From the NCBI GenBank assembly GCA_024036415.1, contig JAMWET010001328.1, positions 93,501-157,500 of the forward strand: DNA of 64,000 nucleotides, written 5' to 3'. Shown here piece after piece: positions 22,506 to 35,195 of this stretch (positions are counted from its first letter, which is position 1; each line of letters begins with the position of its first letter). The stretch comes from Prochilodus magdalenae. Its lineage: Eukaryota > Chordata > Actinopteri > Characiformes > Prochilodontidae. Below the pieces are notes generated by a model, which ran no database searches, was not told where the DNA came from, and was given only the letters and a program-made list of their open reading frames with translations. The translations under genes were made by a program, and so were the position numbers.

Positions 22506-25500
22506 GTCTTACTCAGGTTCTCTTTCTCTTTTGTTACAGGGCCTGTTATAATCACTTCTGCTCATGAGGCTGTGATCAGAGCTCAGAATCCCAGGGCCTA
22601 GCCTCAGCACAGTGATGTTATCTTCACCCAACAGACACACTGCAAGCAAGCTAGCAGGGGACTGTCTGTGTCTTCATGCACTCCCTCAATCCTGAAATAA
22701 CACCTTACTTTTGTGTTTCATTATATTCCTGACATGTGAAATGACATAAATACATAAGCATAAATATAGTAGCTGTAGGCCACTCTGACTGAAGCAGGGT
22801 TTTGTCTGGTACCGCTTCCTACTGGAGGCTAGTGATGCTCTAGAAGCGGTGCCGGAGCTCTTACACTGGGACATTCCCAGCATCCCTTGCCAGCATCTTT
22901 TCTTTCTACCCTGCGAGTATAGCTGAACTCACTGGCCCTCTCCACTCAACAGGGAACATTCAGGCATCCAGCCAGACAGCTCTGCAATAAGCTGCCAACT
23001 CCTGCAGATCAGGAGATGGGCTTTATTGGGTAAGTATTCGCAGCACAGAGTGTAAATTAGATATCATTACATATGCAGCATGTACTGGCATAGGGTACCA
23101 TGATCGGTGCACGTGTATTCTGTATGGCTGAGCAGACGTATGCACGTATCGAAGTTGTTTGTGTATGTGCATATGTAGCATTAAAGCACATGCAGAAGAG
23201 CGGGTGAGAAAAATATGTCCGCTTCTATGTGTGTGAGTTAGTCGAGGGGCTGAGCACGCCAGAGAGTTCACTCTGTTTATTGACTTTCCCTCATCTTGCC
23301 TGCAGTCACTGCACTTCCCCCTCTTTGCGCTCTCTCTCTCTCTCTCTTCCTCTCTCTCTCTCTCTCTCTGGCTCGGCAGGACAGTGTTAGGATGCTAAAC
23401 AAAGCAGATATGGTTTCATTTTCATAAGAAATGCTCACAGAATAGCAGGGGGTCACCATCTGTGTTATTACTATCTCAAGTTCCGCAAGCGTACTGAGTG
23501 GTGAGTGTGTAAGACCTGCCTTGCACAACCCCAACCACTTTCACAAGCCAAACCTCTAACCTGAAGGTCACTCAAAGATCGGTAACTACATTTACATTCA
23601 CCCCAGTGGTTCAATATTAGTCACATGATTATAGGACCAGCTAACCCGACCTGCCCCCACAGTAGTCTGCGTAAGCTTAGCATGGATATGGCATGTGTCT
23701 CAGGCCGATATTACCCAGAGTATTCATGGTAGATCTGGATCTTTAAATTATTGTATTATTGTATCTGAGAATGTTGGTGCTGCCGTCTTGCTGCTGCCAT
23801 GCACTCATCAAAGTTGATGACATTGAAGCAAAGAGGTGCTGACATTAAGTTCTAATGCCTTTGCTACCTGGTTTCACTGTTTAGTTAGGCTGTAATATCT
23901 GGGCCTGCCAGATATAATAATAACTGCCCATCCTGTGCTGTCTGATGCTGTCGCTTCATCTGCATCGATCGACTCCCTTTTCTCCCCAGAATTCTGGAAC
24001 AGTTTGACCACTATGGGGCTTCCTGCTGTCTAGTCCTGTGCAGAGAGCCTTACCTGTATACCACTCACCACCCACAGTTAGTGGTACTGGTGCTTGTTTA
24101 GACTCAAACTATTCAAGCACAGGTGCTGTCTCACCTCGAAATCATGATAGGCTTCTCATGATAGTCACTGATGTTTATGGGTTTAACTCTACTGGTTCAC
24201 CTTCATGCTGATACATTCCTAATACTGATATGTCATTTTTCATTGTTACTCTGATAGGCCTCTAACAGCAGTGGTTAATCTAATTACGTCTGTCCAGTGA
24301 CAGGCCGCTTTCTGTTTTCCATTTCCCATATTCCAAATTGCTATCCAGTGCCAAGCAGAGGACGATGGGTTCCTTTATTGAGCCTTGCTTCCTTTCAACG
24401 TTTCTCTCCCTCTTTCTTTCTTTCTTTTTCAACATCCACATGTATGTGCAATTCAAATGGATTAGCCTTATTAGCCTTCTCTGCAGCTCATGAAATCCTA
24501 CAGCTTCCTAGACTACGAATTTGGACTTTTGTATATATGCAAATGAGGATAATAATCAGATCTTTCTTAGAGATGTGAAAAGACTTACTGCTGTTTCATA
24601 ACGGGCAGGCTAACCCACTCTTCTAAACTGGATCGGCTTCTTCCTTCCTGTCAGCAATCAAAGAAATTGACCGATGATGAAGCTCACAGCTTATTTATTC
24701 ATGCCCTGACTAGCTGTCAAACCCTATAATCATTCATAGACATTATTCATTAACAAAAAAAACACTGGCTGCCTCAAAGCACTCTCAAATTAAACCCCTC
24801 TCATTTAGCACCATTCAAATTCAAGCAGCATCCAAGAAAGGAAGCATATGTCCTCTGTCTTTAGAACGGGACACACAAAGTGATTGAAAGGCCTACATTA
24901 GCCCGCCATTGGAATCCTTGTGCTTGATCCTACAGACCCCTCGCCGAACCAGTGTTCAGAGGCCTTTAGAGCCTTCGCCGTTCTCCCTTTCGGCTCCTCT
25001 TAGCTATGGCTGTGCCATTCTCTCCCAGCAGGGGATTACTAACACAGAGCCGGAGCTCCTGCTGGCTGTTTTGGCAGCTTTTGATCCAGCTGTGGCCTGG
25101 AGCTACTCTCACAACCTGGGAAAGTGCCAACTAACACCAGCTAGCCCTTCGTTCAATACAGAGTTGGGGAATGAACTAGCCAGCGTTAAGGAGGGGATGC
25201 AAGCAGGGACGGGCTTTGGGGGATTGTAAAGCACTTCAATACTGCAAATCTTTAAATCTTAGCTCCGGGCCTTCTAATATCGACCATAAAATGTACCTGG
25301 AGATCTCAGCCTCTCCGTTAGCCAAAGAAATATGAAAAGGAAAACAAAAGAACCCCATGCTACTATATAGAACTATGTTCTACACTTTTCTTAAAATGAT
25401 CTTTTCCTCTTCAAGTCTGTGTATAATGTTTGTGTGGTTATTTTATGGACCAAAAATCTAACACAATCTTTAGTACAGAGTGTTACACAGATTGCTTGCT

Positions 25501-26061
25501 GGTTGTTACTATGGCTTTAAGACTGATATAGGTAAAGGAGTTTTGATAGCCTGGCTTATTCGGAGTCTCGTCTTAGATATTGTTCTTTTTTGGACTAAAA
25601 CATATGGAACAAACTGGAAATCTGGCCCAAAATCCACAAACACACTTCTTTAGGATGTCAGGATACTTCGGAAAGTTGCATTGACAAATTATTAAGCAAA
25701 TTATTAAGTTTAATTAAATTCCTCCAAGTCTTATCATCCAACAACTCTGTTACAGGTTACAGTCTGCAGCAGTAACACCATGTATCACTTTAGTGTTCAA
25801 ATACCGCAAAAAATAATATTCTTTAGCAGCTATTATTCAACATATTTCTAGCTCTTTATTAGCAGATCATTTTGTTTGAAGATATAATGATGTGCTTCTT
25901 TTTAAAGAAATATTAACTAAAAGAACTACAAATGTGTAGAAATATGTGTAGAAATGAGTCTTATTATCTTATCAACACAATCAAATGATAAATATTTGTG
26001 CTATCAAGTACGGTAAAGGACTCTAAGTTAGGTCAGAGGCATGGTCACTGTTTGACATGTA
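22506..26061. other. Comparatively unique intronic block
   Basis: Except for a short CT repeat at 23328-23370, no repeat family was recognised in about 3.5 kb. Long frames (24909-25229, 106 codons; 24297-24578, 93 codons) carry no domain. 24650-24850 looks complex and could be conserved regulatory DNA. Confidence 0.45.
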
Positions 26062-26593
26062 CAGCTCTGGAAAAATTTAAGAGACCACCTTAAAATGATC
26101 CGTTTCTCTAGTTTTACAGATTCTGGGTTTGTGTTGGACCAGAATTCCTCAGTCCTGTTTTATTCTCTACACTACTGGACCCATGTCTCCCAAACTCCAG
26201 ATCAGATATTGTATTAGATCTGTGTATTTAGAAAATCACTAATGACCTCCAGAAGCCTGTTTTTAGAACCATGCTCGCTGTGCGTTTCACCCCAGCCACC
26301 GCTCGCCAGTCTCTCTGTAGGTCACTTGAGGTCATTTTACGGTGGTTAAGGGACACTGGAATGAGGTGGTGCTCATCACGGTCAGTAGAGAGTGGGTTTG
26401 GCCCTCTGCCAGTCTGTAGCTGTGTTGTCCTGTATGTTTGCTGCTTGACCTTGTTCTTATCAACCAGGTGCTCACTGTATCTGCTAGTAAAGCTAGAACC
26501 CAACCTTCTGTTCCTCACTAAGAACCTGCTGTACATGTGGAGATGCTGATTTTAGAAGTAACTGGAGTGGGCTCTTATTTATTTCCAGAGCTG
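26062..26593 (-). mobile_element. Tc1-like deletion derivative with CAGCTCTGG ends
   Basis: A 532-bp element flanked by TA (26060-26061, 26594-26595), with ends CAGCTCTGGAAAAATTTAAG and the inverted TTATTTATTTCCAGAGCTG. The minus-strand frame 26228-26536 includes STDRDEHHLIPVSLNHRKMT and SSDLQRDWRAVAGVKRTA, the second helix-turn-helix region of Tc1 transposases (usually ..RDERHIVR.SL.NRRLTSS.LQ.EW...G..VS..TVR..L). The catalytic domain is missing. Non-autonomous. Confidence 0.82.
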
Positions 26594-27838
26594 TATATGG
26601 AAAGCTAATAACAGCTTGCTTGTTATGCTGTAGGCTTGGAAAGCCCACCAACCCCCGCATCCCCCCAATTGCGGAGATCTGTGTAAAAGCCAGAACAGGC
26701 CAAAACAAAGAATTACACCAAAATACTGCAAGCTATTTATGAGGTTTCTGTCAGATACTATGAGTAATTTGAAATATGGTTTTAAAGTTCCAAACTGATT
26801 TTGCTCTTTCCCTATTCAAAGATTGGAATCTGATCTTGAATGGTTAGATATAACTGCCCGGAGGCATTGCAAAGATGGCCGCAATATAGGACTTTGGTAA
26901 AGTTGTGACCTGCCTAGACCAACTTTCACAATAATGGACAGCTAGTCAAAGCAGAAGACATTTCCATTCATCAGATTTAAAAGCGCAAAATCATCAACAA
27001 GAGTTTTCATTCTAAGGGATCAACAGACAATTGAAAACGGTCATTTAAGTTGTTTTGTTGCATAACTTAATGTGTTATGTTCTCTGTGAAGAGGACAACA
27101 ATATACAGAACATGAGCCAAATATGAGTCAAAATTCAGGTTTTTCCATAAAACAGGCCTTTAAAAATACCAAAACAACATCAAGACATTCTCAGCCAAAT
27201 GCCACTCCTTGGAATTTCAAACATATGCTTGAATATCCACAGTAATAAAGAACTCCCCCGTTTGATGAGCTCGTATTGTGTAATAGTGACAGTGCCCTAA
27301 GGAGCAGAGAAACACTGATACAGATTAGTGAATCCCAACTGAGTGCACTGGACTAAAGTGACTTCAGCTGTGGTCCGAAAGGCGTGTGCATTCCTGTCTT
27401 TCTTGCTGTTTTGATGTGGGATGCTTTTGGGACAGAGCTTAGAGGAGGATGTAACCAAGTTGAGCTATGGGTGAGGATATCTTTTTTGCTTCTTGTTTGT
27501 TTATTTGTTTTCCAGAGGCTGTAAAAGGCTTAGTGTGTGATCATGTGATAACAAATATGTATGACTAACAAAAACACTGCTGCATGAAAGGCTGGTATTT
27601 ACCACTTTCATAAAAATCTCAGTTTCACAGATTCACACATATTTGTTGTTGGAATGCAGCACTTAGGACAAGTAGTTTAGTGTTGGAATTAGCATGATGG
27701 ATAGTCGAGAATGTAAAGTTTGATTGGACGCATGATTTCACACAATCATCATCAAAGGTCCTTTTTTTTCTCTCATAGGAATGAGTTGGGCAAATGATTT
27801 TGCACCCAGCTGATTTCACAATATTAAACGTTCCTTAA
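26594..27838. other. Intronic DNA, nothing recognised
   Basis: AT-rich unique sequence. No coding motif, RNA gene or repeat family identified. Confidence 0.5.
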
Positions 27839-28099
27839 AGGAGCAATATGTAAAATGACACAATCCATTTTTTAAGATTTTAGTGTAACAAATTTCAAAA
27901 TTGAACGTGAAGATATAGTTGCTTGATGGAATGTCAAAGACATCAATGTATCATGTTGCAGATCTATCCCTAGCTAGCCTTAGCTTGTCCTGTTGTACCT
28001 GAAAAGGAGATAGTAAGTCACTGTAGCATTGAGCCTGCCCACAGTCCCCACATGAAGGGATGAAGAACAAGCACCCAAACATCCACTGTTAGCACACAC

Positions 28100-28147
<48 letters not shown>

Positions 28148-28205
28148 ATTATACAATATTTGACAGATTGTGTCATTTTATATTGCATCATTTTATATTG
28201 CTCCT
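27839..28205. mobile_element. MITE with TTAA flanks, carrying a CA repeat
   Basis: Inverted ends AGGAGCAATATGTAAAATGA and TCATTTTATATTGCTCCT, flanked by TTAA on both sides (27835-27838 and 28206-28209). The outer right end is partly duplicated (ATTTTATATTGC occurs twice). A (CA)n microsatellite occupies 28097-28145. A stretch at 47545-47640 (CATCAAAGACATCTATGTTT, GTTGCAGAGATATC) resembles its interior. Confidence 0.7.
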
Positions 28206-28440
28206 TTAATAACCATTTAAGCTACCATATTAGCCACTTCCAACCACCTAGCAACACCCTGGCAACTACCTGGAATATAATATCAACCACCTAGCAACCC
28301 CTAGCAACCACCTAAGATACCAAAGCAACCTCCTAACAACACCCTAGCAACCACTTGAAAAACAACATCAACCTCACAGCAAAACCATATAACCCACTTG
28401 GTTGGTCAATCACTCAGCAAACACGCTTATAAGAAGCCAT
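28206..28440. repeat. Degenerate AACCACCTAGCAAC minisatellite
   Basis: Repeated variants of CAACCACCTAGCAACCCC and CAACACCCTGGCAACTACCT over about 200 bp, a motif commonly tandem in fish genomes. Confidence 0.7.
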
Positions 28441-28904
28441 GGCAGGAGAGCCTGTGACTGTGCAGTCAATGGTTCTCATAGCATGAAGAATATCCTGCAG
28501 GATCTAGTGCTGAGGTCATCATGTTACCACTGACCACCGTTCACACTGCTGGGATAGTGTATTGGACACTATGGACAGTAATCCGTAGTGGTACTGATCA
28601 AATCCAGCCAATCCTGCAGACTTTCACTGAATGTTAATTTTACAAAGGTCTCACAGTTAGTCAGAGAGGAGAATTGGAGAGGAGAGCTGTGATGGAGCGC
28701 ATACATTGCTAAAGTATTGAGTATTAATATTTAATAAGTCTTTATTTTATCATTATTGTGAAATTGTCCATCACAATCAGGTAACACAAAATGAAGAAAC
28801 CTCACATCACAGTTACTGACTTAACTATTCACATGTCTCTAAAACAACACAAGTAATTTAACAACATGGATCATTTTTATTATATAAACATCATATTATC
28901 TATA
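28441..28904. other. Intronic DNA, nothing recognised
   Basis: Unique sequence without visible features. Confidence 0.5.
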
Positions 28905-29045
28905 TTCTGTGATCAACTGGTGGCCTGTTCAGGGTGTGTCCTGCCTGCTGCCTGGTGGGAGCTGGGGTAAGCTCTAGCACTTCCTAGCACAACCCGGAAG
29001 GACAAGTGGCTTCAACGATGGATTGAATGAATGAATGAATTATCA
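28905..29045 (+). mobile_element. LINE2-like 3' tail
   Basis: ACTGGTGGCCTGTTCAGGGT GTGTCCTGCC, then GGGAGCTGGGGTAAGCTCTA and GGACAAGTGGCTTCAACGAT GG, ending in (GAAT)n. This is the standard L2-type tail (ACTGGCGACCTGTCCAGGGTG...GCTGGGATAGGCTCCAGC...AAGCGG...ATGGATGG) in decayed form. Confidence 0.72.
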
Positions 29046-29330
29046 ATTAATAATATAATTATTAATTTATATAGTGAGTGAGTGTGTGAGCGAGTGTGTA
29101 AGTGCAGTCAAACATTATGGCATATTTTATATTTTATGAAAACCCAACATAGATATTGTGCACTAATATGCTAGCTTTAAGCATGTTAACTTTGGATTTG
29201 ACCAGGGGTGTTTAAACTTTTGCGTGTAATTCTATGTGAGTGAGTTATGAGCCAGTTCGCTGAGGTTCTGCGCATCTAAAGAGATTATTCTTGTCTTATT
29301 ATTCGGATCTTGTAAACTATAACATATATA

Positions 29331-29578
29331 GCTCTTTTCCACCGACTTGGTGCTGGTGCCAAAATCTCGAACCGTTCTGCACTCTTTCACTGCCATGTTG
29401 TTTTTAAACTTTGTCTAACAACTCTGCTTCCGGACTAAGGACCACCCACATCCAGATAATCATTCGGCTTTCAAACCAGTGGAAAAAGGGTCCCGTTCTG
29501 GAAGAGTTTGATGGATCCTGAGAACCAGCACCAGCTCTGGCACAAGCACTGACACTTGGTTAGTGGAAACGAGGTAAC
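29331..29578. mobile_element. hAT-like MITE candidate
   Basis: CTTTTCCACCGACTTGGTGC TGGTGCC at the left and its imperfect inverted complement GGCACAAGCACTGACACTTG GTTAGTGGAAACGAG at the right. TTCCACCG...GGTGCTGGT ends are characteristic of non-autonomous hAT elements in fish. Target duplication not resolved. Confidence 0.5.
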
Positions 29579-29688
29579 AGTAACAACTGCATAGGAACAA
29601 GTAGATGATTGGATCTTGGTTCATTATAACACTATTTACCATCATTTAATTTCATTTTTTAACCTTAAATGGCTTTTAGCTTTATACT

Positions 29689-29726
29689 ATAATAAATAAT
29701 AATAATATATAATAATATAATTAATA

Positions 29727-29780
<54 letters not shown>

Positions 29781-29801
29781 ATTATTATTATTATCATCAT
29801 C

Positions 29802-29840
<39 letters not shown>

Positions 29841-29887
29841 AACAACAACAACAACAACAACAATAATAATAATAATAATAATAATAA
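29689..29887. repeat. Compound ATT/AAC/AAT trinucleotide tract
   Basis: (ATT)n with short ATC interruptions, switching to (AAC)n at 29839 and (AAT)n to 29887, nearly 200 bp in all. Poly-Ile, poly-Asn and poly-Leu frames here are artefacts. Confidence 0.95.
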
Positions 29888-31003
29888 AAACATTTGTTGG
29901 TTTAGTTTTCACAGTCTTTTCTGAAATTTACACTGTTTTGCTGGAGCATGTTGTCTAATCCAATTTCTTTGGAAATATTATATAACACTAAACATATCGT
30001 GAATCATAAAAAGTGTCTTTGAGTATTGTTATGGTATGTATATTTTCCACCAGCGAGTGGGGAGAAATAGTAATTAGTCAATAATGCCATGGTCCTCCTC
30101 CCACTAGCACCACCCTGGATAATGTCAATAAAGTCATGGTTCGCCTCCATGTACTGGGGAACAATGAGCACAAGCTATGTGCATTATCCCTCCAGTCAGC
30201 AGTGTGAAGTCTGACAGACAGGATGGGTGCAGTCAGACCACACCAGCATCCTACAGCCAGATTCTTATCAGAGAGAGAGAGAGAGAGAAGAGAGAGAGAA
30301 GAGAGAGAGAAGAGAGAGAACAACTATCTGACTCATGTCTTTAAACCTTTACATAATTCACAAGTCAATTTCGCTGCTATCTTTGAATGCACTGTGTGAA
30401 AATCAGCCCTGACACATCATATCATCAATGTCTTAAGATTCGGAATGGAGCAAAATGACAACTCACGTGTGAAAATCCTCCAAATCCCTCAATCATTTCA
30501 GGAGACAACAAACAATAACCAGCTGCACAAACGAAGACGTGGCTCAACGGAGTTATCAAAAGCTTAGAAGATAAGGAGCGAATAAAAAAGGAGGCGGAAA
30601 GATGTGGATGCTGTTCAGCACTCAGTCAAGGGCAGACAGACTCTAACCTTGAAGGAGCCGGTCAGGCATGAAAAAGATCCTCCCTATCAAGACTTGCACG
30701 AACACTCCCTCCTGTTCACGAACCCCTTTATCTTTCATATGTCTGCGTGTCTTTGATAAGTCACTGTCGGTCAAACACACCCACAAGTCAGTCATGTCCT
30801 CATGGTTTTAGCTATGGTTACAATTACGGAAGGACTGCAGATGAAAACACATCATAGGATATTAATTCAAATGCAATGATATAAAAATTTTACCAGGGGT
30901 TTATGTTCAATCGTCATCCTATTCTCTTAAATATCTGCTAATGTTTTAATACCAAATTATTGGATTATTCAAATACATAACACCTTTACTGTCTACATAC
31001 TAT
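29888..31003. other. Intronic DNA with GA repeat
   Basis: A (GA)n tract with AGA interruptions at 30269-30320. No gene or family otherwise recognised. Confidence 0.5.
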
Positions 31004-31700
31004 TACTGCAGTCATCATCAGAAGAATAGCTGCACCCAGAAGTGTGGGATTGCAGTGCTATTGGGAAGGAAGATAAAGATTTCCAGGAGCAATAGATGAT
31101 AAATATAAACAGATATGGGTAATATTTATTGAGCTACACATACAGAAGTAGTGCCTCTCAGCATAGGATCAGACCGGTATGTTGCTAATACAGCACACCA
31201 GACGTCTCAGAGTTGTAGAGGTTCCTAATGGTGTCCTGTGATGTTTTGGCTGGAGGCTGGAGACAGTGGAGTAGTTTATTTCTAGGCGATCGCAGTTCAC
31301 TCACAGCTCTTATCCAAAGACAGTCCGGTCTACAGAGAGAAACTTGTTACTGAGGTTTTATACCACACCCCCTTAATGTACAAAGAGGGTGTGTCCATCT
31401 GGTTTTACCAGATGGTCAGCTCTCCTCCAAATGATGTTTGACCTGTAGAGCCCTGATGGCAACATTCGCCCAGGGACTCCGTCCTGTTGTAAATGGAAAA
31501 AGTTCTGTTCTGGTACTGCAGCTGTTCCTCACTTATACATGTGTGTATACATACACACTTATACAAAACACTGATGTCCAACACCTGTAATAATCCGTCC
31601 CATGCAGCTGGAATATCCTCACACAGTTCCTGCAGATGGTGCGGTAGGCATGGACATATGACGCGTGACAACAAATCATTCACCTTGTCACTGAAGATGT
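31004..31700 (-). mobile_element. Family A Tc1-like element, copy 3 (split by an LTR)
   Basis: Read on the minus strand, with its 3' end at the left (TCATCATCAGAAGAATAGCT GCACCCAGAAG). The family sequence runs to 31241 (GAGGTTCCTAATGGTGTCCT), is interrupted by a 342-bp insertion, and resumes at 31584 (ATCCGTCCCATGCAGCTGGA, CACACAGTTCCTGCAGATGG), coding LQELCEDIPAAWDGL. The 5' end beyond about 31700 is missing. Confidence 0.8.
31242..31583 (-). mobile_element. Solo LTR nested in family A copy 3
   Basis: Minus strand begins TGTTGGACATCAGTG and ends CCAGCCAAAACA (TG...CA). It carries a TATA box (TATAAAA, 31356-31362) and a polyadenylation signal (AATAAA, 31275-31280) about 35 bp from the 3' end, in the right order for an LTR. 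The flanks CCTGTGA (31235-31241) and CCTGTAA (31584-31590) look like a target duplication with one mismatch, and the uninterrupted family sequence in other copies confirms the exact insertion point. The family (ERV or gypsy) is not determined. Confidence 0.8.
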
Positions 31701-31849
31701 AGCTAGTTAGTGTGTTTTGCCAGCTAGCTTGTTCTGGCTGTGCTATAGTTGCACTGCAGGCAAGCTAGAAGGGTGCACCTTTGTTGTCAGTCCATGTATC
31801 CCCATGATCCAGTACTAAATATATAACGCAACTTGTGATCAAACAGCCA

Positions 31850-31981
31850 TGGGAGGCAGTTGTGAGATAGGAGGGTTGCAAGTTCGATTCATGGAACCAG
31901 CAGTAGTTACTGAAGTGCCCTTATTCAAGGCACCTAACCCCCAACTGCTCTCAGGGCTTTCAGTGATAGGGCTCCCCACTG

Positions 31982-32017
<36 letters not shown>

Positions 32018-32046
32018 ACACTTCACGGATGGGTTAAGTTTACGGC
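31850..32046 (+). mobile_element. SINE family B, copy 2 (deleted, TG-expanded)
   Basis: GGGAGGCAGTTGTGAGATAG, B box GTTCGATTC, then CAAGGCACCTAACCCCCAAC and TTCACGGATGGGTTAAG. The central part is deleted, and the natural GTGTGTG of this SINE has expanded into a (TG)n run at 31984-32014. Confidence 0.75.
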
Positions 32047-32353
32047 CCCACACATCTGGCCTTGTAGGACTAGTGTGTAAGTTGCATCATGCTTCTACCT
32101 ACCAGACAAGAAAAACAGCCATTTATATGGAAGGGAAAGCTCCAGTTAATTGTATTGGTGCTGAAGCATCCTGCCCTCCCTCTAAGTGCCTCTAACTCAC
32201 TGATCATATTGATTGAGGGGGACAGCCCCTCAGAGAGCAGGGCGCGTCTGTGTGTGTGTCTGTGCCTTTGTTGTTTTAGGTGGCGCGTCCTGCATTAACT
32301 CATTAGTGGTCAGTGTGTGATGAGCTGGGTAACAGATGGATTAATAAGGATTA

Positions 32354-32354
<1 letters not shown>

Positions 32355-32396
<42 letters not shown>
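32355..32396. repeat. (TG)n microsatellite
   Basis: About 20 TG units ending GTGCCTG. Confidence 0.95.
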
Positions 32397-32397
<1 letters not shown>

Positions 32398-33077
32398 CTG
32401 AGGGCTAAGTGGTGGCAGATAGAGGGACGGATCACCCAGAGTGATGAAGTGGAAGTAAGAGTCTGAAGAAATCGGCAGGGAGGCATGGGCGTCATGGTGA
32501 CAGACACCATCAGACTATGACTCAGCATCTGCTGAGTTTCTTTTCTTATTACATGCAGACAAAGACCCTGAATATTTAACCCTACTTTCAGAACGACACA
32601 AATGCACCAACAGCCCTGACATTATTTGTACATCAACGATCAAGTAATATTTACTCCTAAAATTCATATACCTATTTTAGTGAGTAGAACAAACTAAGAA
32701 AGACAAACAATGAGAATATGAGGCAGAGTTACCCAGAATTCCTAGCTGGGTAGTTTATTTGTTTATTAGCTGTTTATTCTTTTTACTTCAGATGTTGTCT
32801 TTAAATAAACAACAAACACATTCACGTTTATTTGGTTAAATGCAGTTTTGGTTAGACTTTACATTTACTGGGTGTCCTAACCATAAATGTGTTTAGTGAC
32901 TCTGCTGAGTGGTCAGTTTGGTTGTAGCAAGACAACAATGGTCACTTGTGAAACTTTAGTTCTAACATCTCCTTTAACGATGGTGTTAGAGTATGCAGTT
33001 CTGAAGACTCTTTAATAAAGAGTTTTTGATCACCATAATATATAGCTATTCTGAAAATTAGAGACAACAAACTGACC
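32397..33077. other. Intronic DNA, nothing recognised
   Basis: AT-rich unique sequence. No gene or repeat recognised. Confidence 0.5.
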
Positions 33078-33770
33078 TACACTCATCATCAAAAGAGCAG
33101 TTGCACAAATAACTGCATTTAGAATGAATCATCTGACAGGAATGAAACTTGGAGGGTACATTTTACTAGGAACAATACATAATAATAATTTTAGACTAAT
33201 ATGCTCAATATTTATTTAGCTACACATACAGAAGTAGTGTCCCTCAGTATTCTAGCTTGCCACCATGCTTGTCGGCAGACGTCTCATCATGGAGTTGTAG
33301 AGGTTCCTAATGGTGTCCTGTGATAATCCATCCCATGCAGCTTGAATATTCTCACACAGTTCCTGCAGATTTTGACACCAGGCTTTCTGGGTGTGTGACA
33401 TGTGACAACAGTAAACAACAGTGGCAGCTCCACACACGGATTCCCCCACCAAGACAGAAGCGGGACTTGTCCCTGAAGATGAGCAGCTGCCATTCTAGGT
33501 CCCTTCATGACCATCTGGCAAGACACTAGTCCTGTATCCTGCACCCATCTGCCAATGTTGACTCGTGGAGGACATCACTGCTTGCTTAATGTCTGCAGTC
33601 ATGGCTGTTGGTTCAGGTACAGCAATAAAGCCTGTTTTTGCATGGCTGAGTGTGAAACTTGAATCATTTGCATGTCTCAAAATGTCAAACGTCCCCACCA
33701 AGTTTCATTACTGTTGTTGATTCCTCTTTGGTGTAACTATTTGTGTAACTACTCTTTTGATGATGAGCAT
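33078..33770 (-). mobile_element. Family A Tc1-like element, copy 4
   Basis: Both ends present: TACACTCATCATCAAAAGAG at the left and the inverted CTACTCTTTTGATGATGAGC at the right. On the minus strand, FSDKSRFCLGG-like and SVCGAATVVYCCHMSHTQKA pieces and NLQELCENIQAAWDGLSQDT (33310-33380) mark transposase remnants; the last is the best-preserved C-terminal block of the family. Frames are broken. Confidence 0.85.
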
Positions 33771-35195
33771 ATCCAATAATCCAATATTGGAGAATGTACT
33801 CATTGGATCCAACATTAATATACTGCTGTAATTCAACAGTTTTTTGCTGTTGTTGTCAAGGATGATAGAGTTTGTATGCACAAAATATTCATAATGTAAT
33901 AATTTTCTAATAAAGTCCTGACATCCTGACATTGTTTCAAAAGTGTATTGTCTGCATTTATCATACATCAGTATGGTGGCAAACTTGTGATTGTCAGTTG
34001 TAACCTGGCTCATTATAATTAGCTACTACAACATAGCCTTGCTCAGCAGCTTAGCATTTCAAACTGAAATAATTAGCATTAAATAGCACCTCTCCAAAAT
34101 CAAGCAACAATACTAGGGCTGCTCATTAGATTGAATAGAACCGTCAGTGGTCCTCTGTAAGTCTGGTCCAACAGCTGCTGTCTAACACATACAGGCAGAG
34201 CACGGCCAGTTCGATTAATGGGTTAGCTATGATTTCCTATGTATCTAATATTTGCTTTCCAAATACGCAGTCCAGATCACATGGACGCAGTACACAGTGT
34301 TATCGTTGTACACAGTGCAGGTTCGTGATCAGGTGTGACCGTAGCACTGTGGCCATTTTTATCAGTTATTAAAGTCTCGACAGCTTAACACAGTTTGAGT
34401 CGACCCGTTGCCAACTGTGCACCACACGCAACAAAAAGATGAGCCCCACCAGGAATGAATACCATCTGGGCAGCAGCTCAAGAGGAAAGTCTGTGGTGGC
34501 ACAGTGCCTGAACACTTACACGCATGCACACAGAGCACTTTGCTAAAATGGGCTGCAATAAGACATCGTTTAATCCTAGACGTACCATCTCTCTATTTGT
34601 GTCCCTCTGAAAGCATTAAGGGTAAAGGGTTTACTGCGTTCGTCTGTGTGTAATATGAAAAGGCACTCTAGTCTTCTGCCAGCTCCCTTTGTATTCTTCT
34701 CATTAGTGCAAGAGCTCAACAACACCTGCAGATGCACTTTGCAGAATTACTTCCATACCAAGCTGAATATTTCTTAACTGCTTAAAGCTGCGCAGGTTCC
34801 ATGTATTTTAACTGTCTGAAGTGGTTGATGTATCTGTGTTAGCTATTTTGTGCACAATTGAAGCTGTTATGGAATATGAAGGGTTTATACATTTGAATTT
34901 AAGACATTAAATGAATGAGGGTTTGCTGCTACCTTATACCATTAGCTTTAGCTTGATGCTGGCTCAGTCTGTGTTGGGAAGTAATCCTAATACATCTTAT
35001 TCCAGGCAAGCATATGTGCAGGATTGTCTCCTCCACCACTCTGGAAGAAATTAGGGTGGGCAGTATGAATTCAGATTTATATGCCCATTGTTTCTGATCT
35101 GTTCTGTACAAAGAACATGGACCTCCTAACAGCTGTGCAAGGCCTGTTGGACCACCAACACTGGAAACCTTGGACAAACAGTTCTTAAGGCTTTC
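33771..35195. other. Intronic DNA, nothing recognised
   Basis: No gene or repeat identified. 34560-34760 is complex and repeat-free, a possible regulatory patch. Confidence 0.45.

Noticed and set aside
28206..28440. CRISPR-like array suggested by repeated AACCACCTAGCAAC
   Set aside because: Units are degenerate and contiguous with no spacers; the genome is eukaryotic. It is a minisatellite.
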